Below are positions 12,001 through 27,000 of a DNA stretch of 64,000 nt, piece after piece. Every line of letters begins with the position of its first letter. The stretch's first letter is position 1. The stretch is from Acanthaster planci. Taxonomy: Eukaryota > Echinodermata > Asteroidea > Valvatida > Acanthasteridae. A model generated the notes under the pieces. It saw only the letters and a program-made list of their open reading frames with translations. It was not told the DNA's origin and ran no database searches. The stretch lies in assembly GCF_001949145.1 (NCBI RefSeq), contig NW_019091390.1:600398-664397 (forward strand). Reading direction: 5' to 3'. The position numbers and the translations under genes are program-made.

Positions 12001-15000
12001 GATCATGCTGAAGATGAGCCTGTAATCATACCCGGGCAGGGGAAAGGTCATGTTCTGAGTCTGGTCAAGCGTGACATCATAACTTCCCGTTTCTTCATTT
12101 GTGGTGAAGGTCATGACAGTGTTTTGGTAGTAAATAAGCCTGCCGTTGACGTGAAGTGACCGCTCGTACTTGGATGTGTCGCTGCTCATGGTTGACGTTT
12201 CCATGAGGGCCAGGCTGAAATCCCTCTCTGGGATTTCCACATCAATAAACATCTTGCTGCTTCTCTCGCTCAGCAGGTTCTCACCGACTCCAAAAGTCGT
12301 GCTGTACCCAGACGTGAAGATCTTGGTGTCTCCCCGGGTGACATTGAATCCTCCCTCGATACTGGACTCACCTAAGCTGCCATGCAGCATCACGGAGATG
12401 GGGCTCATGGGACGCGTGATGTTAAAGGAAGCATCTACACTGGTGATGGGCTGGTTATACACCACGGTGCGGTTGGTGAAGTCGATCCGATAAGCAAACA
12501 GGGACTGATCGATGAGAGAGGCGGAGGCCCCGTGGGAGAAGTCGTAGCCCCTCTTCCAGGCGTACCAGTTGACTGAGGCACTCCCCAGTGGGTAGGTCAG
12601 CAAGGAGTTGAAGTCGTAGCGCTCGAGGCCTGTCTCGTCATTGGTCGGGGTGAAGGTCACTCTGAAAGTGGCCCGCTGGTCGTCCCAATGGACGGCGGTG
12701 TTCAGGACTGCCCTGCCGCCCTCCACAAAGTCCCAGTCCTGCAGTAGGGCATATCGCCATGTCTGGGATTGCAGGGAGGCCAGGAAGTCGCCCCGGATGG
12801 GCTCCTGGCTCAGGGTGCGGACGTGCAGTCCGGCATTGATCACCTCCACCTCGGAGGTCTTGTTGAAGACAGAGAAGGAGAAGTCCACCGGGTGGCTGGA
12901 GTTAGAGACAGAATGCTGTTGGAACTCCAGGTTAATACTGTTTGCTGGGTTGCGGATCTTGAAGTTCAGATTCTCAATCGTCTGAGCCTCAGAGGATTCC
13001 CACGTCAGGAGATGGCTCATGACAACCTGTCACATTCAGACAAAGAACATTTAGGTCTCAAGGAAACTCTGTAATCTTGACAGGTGAACTGATAAATATC
13101 CAAACCCTCGGTTGAAGGACCAGATTTAACAAGTAACGATTGTACAATAAATTAACACTCTGAACTACCCACACATACCAAAGTATATTTCCTCCTGTAT
13201 TTTCATAAATATATTTAAATATTACATATTTTCATCTGCATGTAAGCAGTCATGACAGAACAACGGTGGTGGTAAGAACCTACTCCTTGTTGTTCATGTT
13301 CATTACAGTATGTTATAGAACCACAATTGAAGTTCAAGCATTTCTACAACACTGCTGTTCTCCTTCGTAAGATCATGAGAAATTTGGTTGCCTAAATGGC
13401 CAATGGTTGGTTGCAATGGCCAACACTGCAATGGCCAACACTGCAATGGCCAACAATGCAATGGCCAATAGCAGTATTTATTAGAACTGTCCTTAAAAGT
13501 GTGCCCTGGCAAATTCTCCAACAAGCCAGACTTTTCATCAAGTCTTTGGAAAGCCGTCGTGAGTAGGTTTACCAATACCTTGGTGTCTTGGCCGCATTCT
13601 GCTCCGTTGTAACGATAGCACAGCTTACTGGTAGCCTCAGAGGAACCTGCGGGGCCGACGTACTCAGTCTCAAACAGGAAACTCAGGAGAGGATATCGAG
13701 CGAAAATCCATTCCGTCTTCAAATCCCACTCCTTGCGGTCCTGCAGACGGAACAGGAGCCAATGGTTTATAAAAAACTTGAACTGGGAGAGGGGAGGGGC
13801 ACTGAAGTTTCTTATGCAATCTTTTCAAATGGGTGGGTGTAGTGATCAAAGTGTGACCAGCAACTTTTTAACACCCAATAGCCTAAGTGAGCTATGTTCT
13901 GATTCAGGCCTTTTACAACTTAACAGACTGAACACTTCCTCAGAATTAATGTTTCTACAACTTTTTTTGATCATGCACTCTGTGACATGTATACTGAGAG
14001 AACCACGTTTCTTTGCAGCCATTCTCAATCCAGTCTGCCAAAGTATTTTTTTCCAGTTAAAATAGATGTATCCCAAATATAATGTACATAAAAAAGTTTA
14101 CAAGTCTTATTTCTAGCTAGCTTCAATACAGGCGGCAAAACATTGCCCATTTCAAATTGGATCGCCTGCACAGCAAGCAGAGTTCAGAAAGGCCACTTAC
14201 CCGTCCTTTTCACAGGAACTTAAAGCAACCATTAACCCTCCTTTGGTTTTGCAGCACACATATACACAAGTGCCCAAGGTCACTCTCTTGCACATTGGTG
14301 CAGTGCACAACATGACACAGCTGTGCTTCTTTGAGGTGTTTACCAAGTGACCGAAAGAGTGACTTCAGCATAGGAGGGTTGATGAATGTGCTCGCACTGA
14401 TGCATAACATTCCTGTCCAAGTAGACTGCAATACTGTTCTACCAAATCTCTGAAAAAAGTTTTGAGCACTTCATGCCTGTTAAGCTCACCCTAACCTCCC
14501 CAGGAGTGATAGGATTGGGGAGCTGGACTTACCTCAGTGGATCTGTTGGTGTACTTCACATTGATGTGGACATCTCTGGCGACCTCTCCGTTGATGCGTC
14601 GCAACACCATGGCATCCACCGTGATGATGTTGTCCTGCTTCTGTTTCTGCCAGGCGGCGGAGACGTTGACGTTGACGTAGCGGCCGGTTATCTGTAGGTC
14701 ACTGCTGTACCGGATCTTCCTGGAGCTCTCCGTCTTCACGACGTCCCCTAGCGAGCCGGGCAGGGGGTGGATGCAAACGAAGGACGATTTATTCCTGGCC
14801 GAAAGGATCTGGTGCCCGTGGACCAGCCAATCATTTATTAAACCGTGGCCGGAAGTTTCCACTGCTGCCAACAGCGGCTTGAAAGCCATAGGCCACAGTT
14901 TACAGCCACTTCCGCAAGACGCAAGTGGCTCTGCTGGCCACATGCCAAGACTTTCAGAAACAGGTCCATAAACACAAGGAGTGTTCAGACATCAGAACTT

Positions 15001-18000
15001 GGGGTGTTCAGTAATAAGGTCACAATAATGTGGACTGTCTTAGAAAGAGACAAATTCTTCTCTTGCTTATGGATGTGCGCTTCTAGTATTTTAGGCAAAC
15101 ATACTAAATTGTTGAAGGAGAACAGATTCTTTGTTCGTGCAATTTATGATAAAACTATGGTGGAACTACCACTTGGCTGAAATACAAACGCATAAGCACT
15201 GTCCTAGCTCCTCATGAAAAGAAAGAGGATTTAGTACATGTAGACCGACTCTTTTAGGGGTGCATGAAAATTGTAATGGCAACTTAATATGCACGAAATA
15301 TGGTGACGCAGAAATAACGAGATTTAGTTTGGGCGGACGACCTATGTCAGATCCACTCCGTACTGGAAGGTGACATAAAATTCCCTCAGCTTCAACTGGG
15401 GCATTAGTAATGTCAGTAATCCAATACCCCGGTGTGTGCTAACATTGACTATGGCCCTCAAACCATGTGATAATTGTATCTAATATCAGCATCAAGACGC
15501 CTCCCACGTACCGGTTACAGTGACCAGAGCGGTGCGCGGGCTGTCCAGCGACATCCACATGTTGACGCGCGTCTGCTGGCCGTCCCGGACGCTGATGGAG
15601 CTGCGGTAGTGCAGCACGTTGCCCCGGGGGCTGGTGATGTCCATGCGCGGGTAGAAGTTGATGACGGGGTCGCCCTCCACCACGGTGGGGCGTGACTCCA
15701 CTTCGGCGTCCAGGGTGTAGACGTTGGTCTTGTCCAGGGTTAGCGAGGTCTCCAACTTCCGCAGCATCTCATTGTTCACCACTTTGCCTGTGGGAAGGAA
15801 CAGTTCCAGGAAATCTTGACTTCCAGTTTTTCCAAGACTCCACCAAATCTCCAATTTCCTATTCGTTTCCATGAGATGCTCGACAGATATTTCCAAACGT
15901 TCACTGCTGAATCAAAACTGACCTATCAGACTCACATTTAGCCCTTTCGATATGTTTGCAGCAGAGAAATACAGAGCTGAATTGAGTCAGGAGACATCGA
16001 CTTGGGGACTTGATACATAAAAATGACACCCAGGGATAAACCCAAAGATGAAACCGAGTTTGGAAGTCCCCCCCAAAAGGGTTAGAAGTGGTGTGAAAGG
16101 TATGTCCAGTGTGTGATGTTCAAATGCAAACAGCATGACTGTCACTGGCAGCATTGCACCTTTTGAAATCAAGTTCCACAGTGCTTGAGGATGTTGACAT
16201 TGATTCTTGCTAATTTCCATCACTGATCATGAACCCTAACTGTAGTAAAAAAAAATCAAACCAACTTTTGTTCTGAGCTTTGCAATCCTTCAATGATTCC
16301 AAAACAGGAATTATCCACTCGTTTCAATCATCAATTGTCCAACATCCTGCTTTTACTGTAGGGTGCTTGGAGGTAGTTCCCTGAACTGGGAGGGTTTTTG
16401 CATTATTTCCGGGACGCTGAACTGTCGCAGACTGATTAACACCGGAGGAAGGAGTAAATGATGAGTCACTTACCATACACATCAACAGTCTTGATTGGCG
16501 TGATGATGTTCAAGTTCAGCTCTTTCTCGTTGCGGTTGAACGAGACGTCGAGTTGGAAAGTCCGGGGTATGTCGGTGCCCGGGGCTCCAAACATCAAGTG
16601 GAATCTGTCAGTCTGCACGTGGACGCCGTTGATGGTCTCCTGTTAGGTTTCGTGAAAACTTGTGAGGAAATCAATACTCTACTAAGATGAAACAGTCATT
16701 TCAGTTAACACCCCTTGACTTTTCTTTTCGTCCTTGGGAACCCTCTCAGTTCAGCCTCTTCAATTAAGCCTTCAGATTAAGCACGCCAGGCGTGACCTTT
16801 CCAATTCATCCTGAAGTACAATTTACCACCAGAGATACAATGGGACTCTCCATAACCTTCCACTTGCTTGCCAATCACACTGTGTTTTGGTCCTCAAGAA
16901 AGCCTACAAATCCCCACAGCTGAAAGGTTTCAATGGGTGACGGTATTCTGTTAAGAACTGTCCAGGAGGGTCTTTTGTGCTCCAGACTGAGACAACGCAG
17001 CTCACAACAGCTGTTTACTGTACAGCCAATGTTTTGATCCTAGAAGATCAGTGTGAGTTGGTGTGCTTCCAGATCGCACGGGCGAAAGAAAAATAGAAGT
17101 GGGTGCCGCAACGCAGCATGCAAGGAAGGATGTAATCAGTGCCCTTTGACCTGTCCAATCAAAAGGGTCGGACATTGAAATAAGGTGTGTTCCAAGACTT
17201 GAGTCGGAAAATCTGTACCTTGTCCAGTCCATATGAGCCCTCCAGCTTCCAAGAAGCGAGCGTGGGGTCGGTCTTCTCTAAAGTCACCAGCATGTGGGAA
17301 GGACCCGTCAGGGGAAACAGCGGGTAGGTGTTCTAATAGGAGAGAAAAAAGAAAGAAGGAAAAAGTTATTTAATTATTGGCTGGCAGTTTGCAGAAAGGG
17401 ACAAGACTAAAATGAGGCTTTGTTTTTCCCTGTGTGTGCGCGGGGGTGAGGGGTGGGTTGGGTTGTGGATGCAGGCATTACATACCTTGGCATAGGATTT
17501 AGGGAAGGCAATTTCGGCACAGATCTGGCTGCCGAAGTACCTGGTGGTCAGTAGTCCCGAGCAGTACGATTTGTCCAGTCGCTCGGGGATTCCATTCAAC
17601 TCTAGGGACTGGTCTTGCAGCCGGAGATAGATGCTAGAACTGCAGAGGACAGAGAAAGAGTAAAGAGATTAACCGGGATGCTTCACCAGACAAGCAGAAA
17701 TACTGAAATCCATACTGATCTTAGGTATGGGTTGTGGAAGCTTTCACCAACCCCCCTTAAAAAGTTTTTCAGACTTGATATTCTCCACACAACTATTTAA
17801 GTCGAACAAATTCAGGTCACAGACCTTGTCACATCTCCTTCACCTTTAGCCATCATTATCCCCTGCAAACACTCTGCCGATGTACGGTACTTTTTCTGTC
17901 ACGATACATGTAGTCGTAGCTCTGGAAAGCCGATTCAGATACAGCCCCGATTTCAGATATCCAACTCCCACTACTTTCTCCATCTGTTTCGATCCTCACC

Positions 18001-21000
18001 TGACATCGATGATCTCTTGCTTCTCGTCGGGGACGTTGATTTCCAGGACGAACGCCTTGCCGTTGGTGACCTGGATCTTGCCTCCTAGGGAAACAGAGGA
18101 GTGGAGGCGCGAGACCTGGTTCAATCCGGAGTGCGTCTGGCGAGCCACGACCTCCATGCTGGTGCTGACCTCCAAGGCAGCGCTGCAAGCAGACCAAACC
18201 ATTTCTTGTTTAGAAAATCTAATTCAGTGGCATTCCATTTGAACGCTAACAGTAATAAAAAGATTAGGCAAGAACAATATATCGAACAAAAAGTTGAAAG
18301 TTTGGTATGAGACAGCTATTCTCTACGTGGCTTCTTTGGAACCCAAATCAGTCATGATATTGGGCTCCGAGTAAAAGGTTGATAACATTTAAGTGATTTT
18401 ACCTGTGGCATGAAGACAACAGATGAATTAAATTTATTTCTGTGAAAATGAGTCACATACTTTACAACAAGATATCAACCACGTAGCTGTACCTGGGCTC
18501 CACCACGCCGTTGATCTCAAAGCTCCGAGGAGCCATCAGGATGCCACGCATGTCTATCTTGCCCTCCGTGCGGACCTTCATGGAGACGGTCCCGTTGACG
18601 GCCAGCTTGAGGGGCAGGCCCATGACTGTTGGGGTGGTCCAGGACCCGTCCAGCAGCAGGGCGTTCTTGCTCAGTTCGTGCGTCTGCTCCTGGGCCAACT
18701 CCATCAGCAGCTGGCACAGACGAAAAAAGAATGACAAAGATGGGGACTGTGAGAGTTACACATTTCAATGTGATGAATCAACAACCATTTTGTGAACGTG
18801 AGGCTTCCTTAAAGAAGGCGGACAAGAACGGGCAGATGCTCCAGCAGAAACGATTAATGGAGTACACTGACGCAAATTCATTACCATGACCTCCCTAAAC
18901 CAACCCTGGACCTCGCTGGGAGGAATTACCAAAATCTTAATTCAAGACTAACTGGAGGGTTTTGGTACCTTCATGGGGTTCATGCTGGATTTCATCTCCG
19001 TCAGCCTGGTCTTGATCTTAGCGATGTCCATGTAGGCCAGCTCATTGCCGAACATCTTAAAGTAGAGGGAGGCATGCGGCTTGTCCTCAACGTTGGCATG
19101 GAACTGCAAGAAACATACCCCGAAAAATTAAAAGAGGGAGCTTTACTGTAAAGAGCTAAACAATGAATGCAGGCTGTGTCAAACAGCCTATGAATAGGAA
19201 CAGTTCACAACACAATACACCCCAAATGTTTGTGCCCAAAGACGCCTTTTCCAGCCCTCTGGCTAGCATTGGTGACCTAGCTTTACTGGTTATTACAATT
19301 TAAGACTACAAATATCACGCAGGTGAAATTGGGGCAAGTGTTGTGACAAGAAAGGGGATTTGCAAAGATCTGATTGTGAAACTACAGGGGAAGGGTGCCG
19401 AGTTGAAACTTAGCACTGTGTAACGGAATCACAAAATGTCGGCATTTTCCAACAATGCACCATTTCTGTGGATTTCCTCAAGCCTTTTACAGTCAAGGTT
19501 TAGCAGAACAGACGAGGAAGCCATTTCGGATCATGCTCCCTGAATCTATCATATTAAATGTAATCTGGTAAATGGGGCAGTGCCAGACTAGTTTGGGTTC
19601 CCAAACCTCACTTTTTTTCAAACGTGGCTTAACACATACAGATATAATCTCTCACAAATTATTAGTTATTCAAAATGTAAAACTGCCATTGATTTGTAAT
19701 AAACTTTTATTTTGTTGCTGTTATTTTCACTGTAAGGGTTCCTACAATGAAAACATAACCTCATTTTCAATTCAAGATGGCCGACACAGGAATACATTGT
19801 GAATTGCTTCTTTTTAAGAGCCTTGTGCACACCTCAGACTCGATGTCATTGATACTGCTCTCCTTGATCAGGTGCCTCTTCTGTCTGTCTTCTGGCAGGC
19901 CCTCCCTCATGAAGTAGACCAGCAGCTCGTCGTAGAGCTCCTGGGTCATGCCCTTGGGCATCCCGGATGGCATGGGGTCACCGGGGATGGGCAGGGGCAG
20001 CTGGCCACCGAACATCTTACGCTGGAACTGCAGCATGCGCAGCAGCTGCCGGTACATCTCCGGGGTGACACCCTCGGGCAGGCCCTCGGGCATCTCGGCT
20101 GGGCCGGCGTCCGGCAGGCTGTCCAGGAAGGCCTCCTGCTGCTTCTGCTGGTACTCCTGGAGGAGGTCCTGGACCGAGTTCTCCTTCAGGTAGCCCCGCG
20201 GCCCAAACATGGACTCCAGGATGTGATGCATGCCCTCCAGGCGACCTCCGATCTGCAATGGATTAAAAAAAAATGCCTCTGAGAACCTGTAAGTCCTCGT
20301 CAGACACACTTAACACCCATTTCATGGATTACCAACACCTCAGAAGGATCTAAGAACACAGAAGCAACCTTGCCTAATCTGATAGAATACCAAGGCAAAA
20401 GAAAGGTACTCTTTCACTATTAAGATTGACAAAAAGAATGACAACATTATTCCATGAAATCTTCCTTGATTCAACCGCTCCGTAGGTTTTACGCCTGAAC
20501 AATATCCGGTTAAATCCGAGAGAATTTGAACAAACAGTAACGACTACCATGAACACTTATCCTGTGGAACCCTCTGAAAGCTTTGAATTTCTTTGGGATA
20601 AAAAGGAATCTCCAAAACAGGATTAACAGATTCGTTTCAGAGGATACGAAACTGAGTTTTAAATCAACAGGACTTTATAAATAGACACTGAAACAAATCT
20701 CCCCCATTTCCGCTGGTCTAATATCTCCTCTCTCTCTCTCCAACTCGAGCAGTTTCTTGCTAAGCTGTTTGCTGCAGTTACCTCAAAGAGATTGATGGCA
20801 TAGCCAAAGAGGGAGACCGTGTTGTTGACCCTCAGCTCCCGGGGCAGGAAGGATTTGGTCGAGAAGATCATGTCAGCATCGAGGGTCATGCCGCTGGCCG
20901 TTGCATCTGTGAGGACAAACGAGCAAGCCAGGTGAAGCTTCAGTGCCGAAGCAGTGTACCCCGTTATGAGTGATAGGTCAATATCTGGCAACTTTTTTAG

Positions 21001-24000
21001 CCTATCGCCCCATCAAATCCTTCAACCCACTGTCGGGATGGAAACTCTCGGATATGCTAATTGGACCTCGCCATGCTTCACTGTATTCCACAAGTTTTGC
21101 CAAGGAAAAGCCATTTCCAAATTCAACCCATTACTGCAAAGGGGAAGATCTACATCTTCTCATTTTTAAAAACTTTTTTTTCGGCTTTCAAGTCCAAAGG
21201 AGTCCGTCGTTGAAAAGAACACAACGTCACTTAGCTGCTTACCATTGTACCAGGACAGCTCCATGTTGCGAGAGAACTTGCGCAGGTCCCGCTTGGCAGC
21301 AGGGCCCATGATACCGCTGTCCCGCACCCACTTCTTGAGGTGTTGCTTCTGGGGATCGCTGGTGTCGTTCAAGTTGGACAGGTGGGTCCAGACGTACGAT
21401 CCAACTACAGAAACACACACACACAAAAAAACACTCGCTCAAGTACTTATTTGAGTGGGCAAAGCAGGGTTTAATATTAGTGGAAAAAAAATTCTGCTGA
21501 CTTATGGAATTACTACAGGGTACCAAGGCATGACGCCATTTTCAACCATGGAGAGCAGTGCAAATGAACTGAGTATGTGCACGGTCTGGTTCTCCGGACT
21601 GTGTCTTTTACATGCATAATTGTGCGTGTGACGCATTCATTTTTGTACCCTATAACCCTTTCCGATCCACGCCTCAGGCAGATATCCTCAATCTTTTTCC
21701 ATTCTCAATATCTAGTTCGATCCTTAAACTTCTTCGCTTTGTTCTGAAATCACTCATTCCCTCTTTCAATATGAATCTCTTGTAACTGCCACGAGCATTT
21801 CAAAAGCCCCTCCTACTTGAAATTTTACTCCGCCGCCCATCTGAAGTTTTACCCCACTTCCATTTTCAATGTGACATTAATATTTGAAACTCCTATAAAA
21901 TTCCCAGCCTGTGTTTTCCTCACACCTTGGCCCCGATTCGTTTCCATCGGGACTTCCTTCACAACTTCCGCGACATTCAATATTTAATATGATTCAGCCA
22001 TGTCAATTCTCAATGCCGCTCCGATTCCAACGTGGGCAACTTCCGACAGAATTCCCGGATTTTACCTTGGTCACTCTCCTCCTCCATCAGGACTTCCTTG
22101 ACGACTTCCATGATGTTCTCACTAGGGCAGGTCATGATGGCACGGTAGGCCCCGATACGCAGCTCAGTGTCAAAGTGCTGATTCCTGTACAGAGCTACGG
22201 CAAGCGTTTGCTGTCAAATCCAATCAGATTTCGCAGAGAAAAAAATTAGAAAAGAAATGCCAGCCCTCACAGTCTTCTGACATTAAACATAACTGAGGAA
22301 TGAATGCCATTCGAAGGCTTCATCAAAACTGTGTTAATTCCAAATCTGTTGCCATCTGCTTAACTTTCCTGAGGCAGATTACCTATACCATACTTTCAAT
22401 GAACGTATCAATTATTCTAGAGTATAGGTTAGACTTTTCACTCAAAATTTACACGGAAATTATGTATTTGCGTGAATTACTGAATTGAATCTCTTTTTTA
22501 CGAATAACTGAATTGAAACATTTTCTTGTTTGTCCCTCTGAATTCTTGACTCACTGTAACTGGGGTCTATTTTGCTGAGAGGCCGAGTCAAAGTGCACAA
22601 CACAAAAGGGTTTTTTCCTTCTCCTTAAAAACTAGAGCTAGGAAGCACATGGGAAGTAAGAGGTTTCACACAGGGAAGGGGGCTCTGTACCCTCCATGAC
22701 CATGAGTCACGCCACCGTCTGAACTTCTACTCAAAGATTCAGAGATAAGTTGCTACACTCCCAGAATCAACTGCAAGTCTGAGCCGCAGAAGAAAGAGAG
22801 GACTCACGTATTCTGGCTTGCAGGGGAGACGCCTGACCACCTCTAGGGCGGCGATGCGAATCTCCATCCCTTTACTCGGGTTGTGGTGGTCAAAGCAGTT
22901 GTTGATGATGCTGATCTTGCTGTCGGTGGACAGATACCTGGCGTTGCTCAGTGCCTTCAGGGCCATCAACATCTGCCGATGAAAGATTGAGGGAAACCCA
23001 TGGAAACGACTGGTAAGAGTTCGTCGGGGTGGGGGAGGGGGGCAGTCAGGTTCGTGGAGAGGTTCATTCCTCATCTTCAACCTTGAGGTGCTAATCCTGC
23101 CTTTGTCAATGCAGACTTAGGCTTTCAGTTCCTACCTGAATTCTGTGGGTTTCCCACAGAATATTACTTCCATTTTTCTAAACCTTAACATATTTCACCG
23201 TCATCTCTCTACGGTTTTTTCAGTCTTTCAGTAGATCGTTCACTCAAGATAAGAGCAAGATTCCAATTAATACTACACTGAGGGATTAAAAGAGGGTCAT
23301 GGACAGAGGTCATGTCATTCTCCGTCTGTAGATATGAGCTGCTAACACCAGCATGTACATGAGGCGAGATAGCATCCAGTGGTCTTTAAACAGTGCTAAC
23401 CTCGATTTGATAGTATCTGTATCATGTGGCTATGACTGTCAGCAATACTTCTGCTTATGGAAACTACCAGCTGGTGGCTACGTGCATTTTCCATAGATTC
23501 AAGTGTTACTGCAGCCATAGCCACAGCCACAAACATAGTTCTGTGAAAAGATTCAGCTGTCTGTAATCTGGCACCACCAAATAAACCTCACAACCAAACC
23601 AACGATTTGGACTTACCTTGAGAGATGGAACCTGATTGGTGGGAGTGCAGTCGTAGCCCAGCAGCTGCTGGAAGTACTGCAGGGCCTCCCGGACCTCCGC
23701 CTCCTCCAGACACGCTGGGTTCTCCGAGGTGCAGTACCTGTTGATGAGGGAGGAGATGGGCAGGAAGAACACAGTGTCCTCTACGGGCAGCGTCTGTATC
23801 ACGGACTGCAAGTGACAGTGGTACAAAGGAAAAAGATCACTGGAGTCAAACTGAAAGACCAAGCTGGATGCTCTATGACAGTGCGGTAAGACTTTGGTCG
23901 GAGGGGAGCATATTTGCCGAGTGTAAGAAGGTTTTACAAAGCAAAAGCAGGTTTCACAACGGCTGAGAGAGGCCAGAACTTCGACCTCAGAATCTCTGTC

Positions 24001-27000
24001 TTCTTTCAATATGACAGAATTTGAGACGACGAACAAAGCACTCTGTCCATAACATGGAGTACTTGCTGGTTCTTGTCAGGCGTAGTCACAAAACGGGTAT
24101 TTTGGCACGGTGCTACCGCAGACCTTTCATTTAATGCACTCTTTGTCCTGGACTCCTCTAAGATTAACATAGTTTGCTAATTTTTTTGGGGGGGAGGGGG
24201 GCACTCAATGAAATCTCACCATAAAGGCTGAGATCATTTCCTTGGTGGGATGACTGATCATGGACGGCAGGGTCAGCCAGGTGATCCGCGTCGCATTGAA
24301 TGCCTTCTTGGCAGCCTCGTCGGTCGAGGCGGTCATCTCGCTTATGATGGACGTCATCATCTCCACACTAGGGGTGGTCTCGCACATCGGCAGGGCATCC
24401 TTGAAAATGGTGCTGTTGCCATTGAAATAAAAGAGGGACCATGTCTTGTGGTTAACAACACGAGTGCAAAGACTTGCTGATTAAAACCACCAGTAGATGA
24501 ACGACCGAGGGCTTACAACCAAGGAATGCGCTGGTTGCCAATGTGAGTTTCTCTAAGTCTGGGTACTTCAATCCGATCATTTGCTGAATCCATTACCACA
24601 AACACATATCACCAGCATGAAAGGTGGGTATGCGTTTGTTCACATCTTGTAATCTTGTTGGTAATTCATCTTGTTGGAATCGCGACCTCAACACAACCAC
24701 TCATACCTTTCCATCTGTGCATTTCTAAACGAACTTGTACTAGCCGCTGATGGGCTGTAAGCACAAGTAAGGAATTCAGACTGGACCCTGAATGTTGTCT
24801 TTGCTACTTTCCCAATAGAAGTCACAAGATGCTGTGATCAACTCTTACACTGAACTGTTGCAGTAGTTAGAAAAGGGACTGCAAATGAAAACCTCCATCC
24901 TAACCTCTGAATCACAGACTATGGAAACCATGACTACATCAGTGATCCCCCCCCCCAACACATGATTTGCTGAACACACTTACAACAGGGCTTTGCCCTG
25001 ACCCTCGGCAAACTCCCTAAGCTCCCTCATGCCCGACTGGGTGTCCACCTTGCGCATCTCGGTGACCAGGTCCGAAAAAAGGTTGGGCATGTCCAGGCCG
25101 ACGCTCTTGGTGGCGCGGCGGTTGATGGCTGTGAGGAGCTGACGGGCCTTGGCCAGGGTCTCCTCCTGCGGCTCTGTCTGGGCCTCCTCGTGGTCAAACA
25201 GGATGGTGGTCCGCCTCTCGATGGCGGTGCCTGTCGTGACAAGATAAAATAAAAAAATCAGGAGTAGTGAGAGGAAAATTATTTCCACTTGTCTGTAGAC
25301 GCAGATAGGGTCAGCCACTGAAACTTTCATTCCTTTGAGACAAATTTGTCATCGGTTGAATTTTAGCTACGAGCATCGCCAGGGAATGGGTCTAGCTCTG
25401 TAACACGAATTATTCCCGCAAACAATATATTTTTCGCTGAGAAATTTTTTCACCCCCAAGAGAAATGTTTGAAATATGGAAGCTAAATAAAACTTTGGTC
25501 ATCACTTTGAATCCACGATATTAAAATCTGACTGACTCGTGGGTGGAGTAGCTTCCTGTTGACTTGTGAGCTCGATGGTGACAGTGACCAGGTTCAGTGC
25601 GCCAGATGTCTGCTTGGAAAAGGCCTTGGAGAGGTGGCGCTCCTTGCAGACTGATTCTGAGACAATGTTGGAGTCTGCAAAGGAGACTTCACACTCAAGG
25701 GAGCAGTCCCAGATGTCCAACAGGGGCTGAAATAAATGAACCGATAAAGAGAGCTCGAAACCATCTTCCTATGGTACAGGTCTAACATGAAATTGAGGAT
25801 ACTGAATGAAATCTTTGATTTATCTTAAACAGAAATGTTCTTAAGTTGGTTTTTTTTTAACAAATCTGCTTTAAAATCACAGAGACATTGTAGAATCATT
25901 CTGAATTTTTTTTTCATTTTAGATTCCAAATGCAAATGTGCTGGAACAAGGCTGACAAGGAGAGCATGCTCATTTGGCATGTTTATGAGTTGATGTGGAT
26001 ACATACTGCGTCCGCCTTGAGCATGGTGGCCTGAATGCTGCCCTCCAGCTTGTTATGGTGTTCGCAGCCTTTAAAATCCTTGTACTTCTTGATGGATCCT
26101 GGGAATTCCGATCGCGTAAGCTTGGTGGGACATTTACCTGTAACGTCAGTCTTTAAATAAAAACGAAAACATTCAAACCTTCCAAAGCTCTGATCAGGTG
26201 ACAAAGTCACATGAAACATGACAATATTTGTCTGGTGATCCTCTGCATCGGTTCGTAACAGAACATTCATGAGCAGATTTCATGATGTCAGCAAACATTT
26301 TCATAATGGCATTCACCAACTACCTGATAATCCGCTTCGCTCCTCAGCACGAAGTACAAACTGAACTGTTCCACACACAGTTGGCGGATTTCACCAAGTA
26401 CCTTTTTGAGCCACGGTCTTAAGGAGCCATCCGGTTTTTTTTAATAATTCATTTAAGCTTGTAGAAAGTGCTTTTTTTTTGGACCTTGCCCTAAGCCCTC
26501 AAAGAGAGTACACCGTACAAATTGAAAAGGGTCGCGAAAACATCAAAAATAAAGCTCCCCGCATTTGTGGCAGCCAGTTTCAGTTTTCAAACCTACCTCG
26601 GTGACAATGGTTTCAGTCTTGTTGACTGGCATCTCAGTGACAGGTGCTTGGAGAGCAGACAGGATGCCCCGCTTGAAGTTGAGGGCCCACGTCTTCTCAC
26701 TGGTGGGGCAGACGTCTGTGACCACACCATCGTGAAAGGCAAACCGTAAGACGTTCTGCTCCAGCTCACGGACCATGTCAACATTATTTGTCGCTTCAAC
26801 GATGTCGCCATTGGCATTGGACTCGAACACGGCGACATCTCTCAGCTGAGGGAACAATAAACAGAATCATCCACTTGGCAGAGACAGAAGACACCTTCGA
26901 TACCAAAACAACAGGGAGTGCAAGTTGCTCAATTTAACACATGCCCTTAAATAAAAGCTCATCGATCAAAGCTGACAGGAAACAGTATTTACATCAAGTC

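Noticed and set aside
11677-12159. 160-codon open frame on the plus strand
   Set aside because: It is the antisense shadow of apolipophorin exon 24, whose minus-strand frame is open for 731 codons and has family resemblance.
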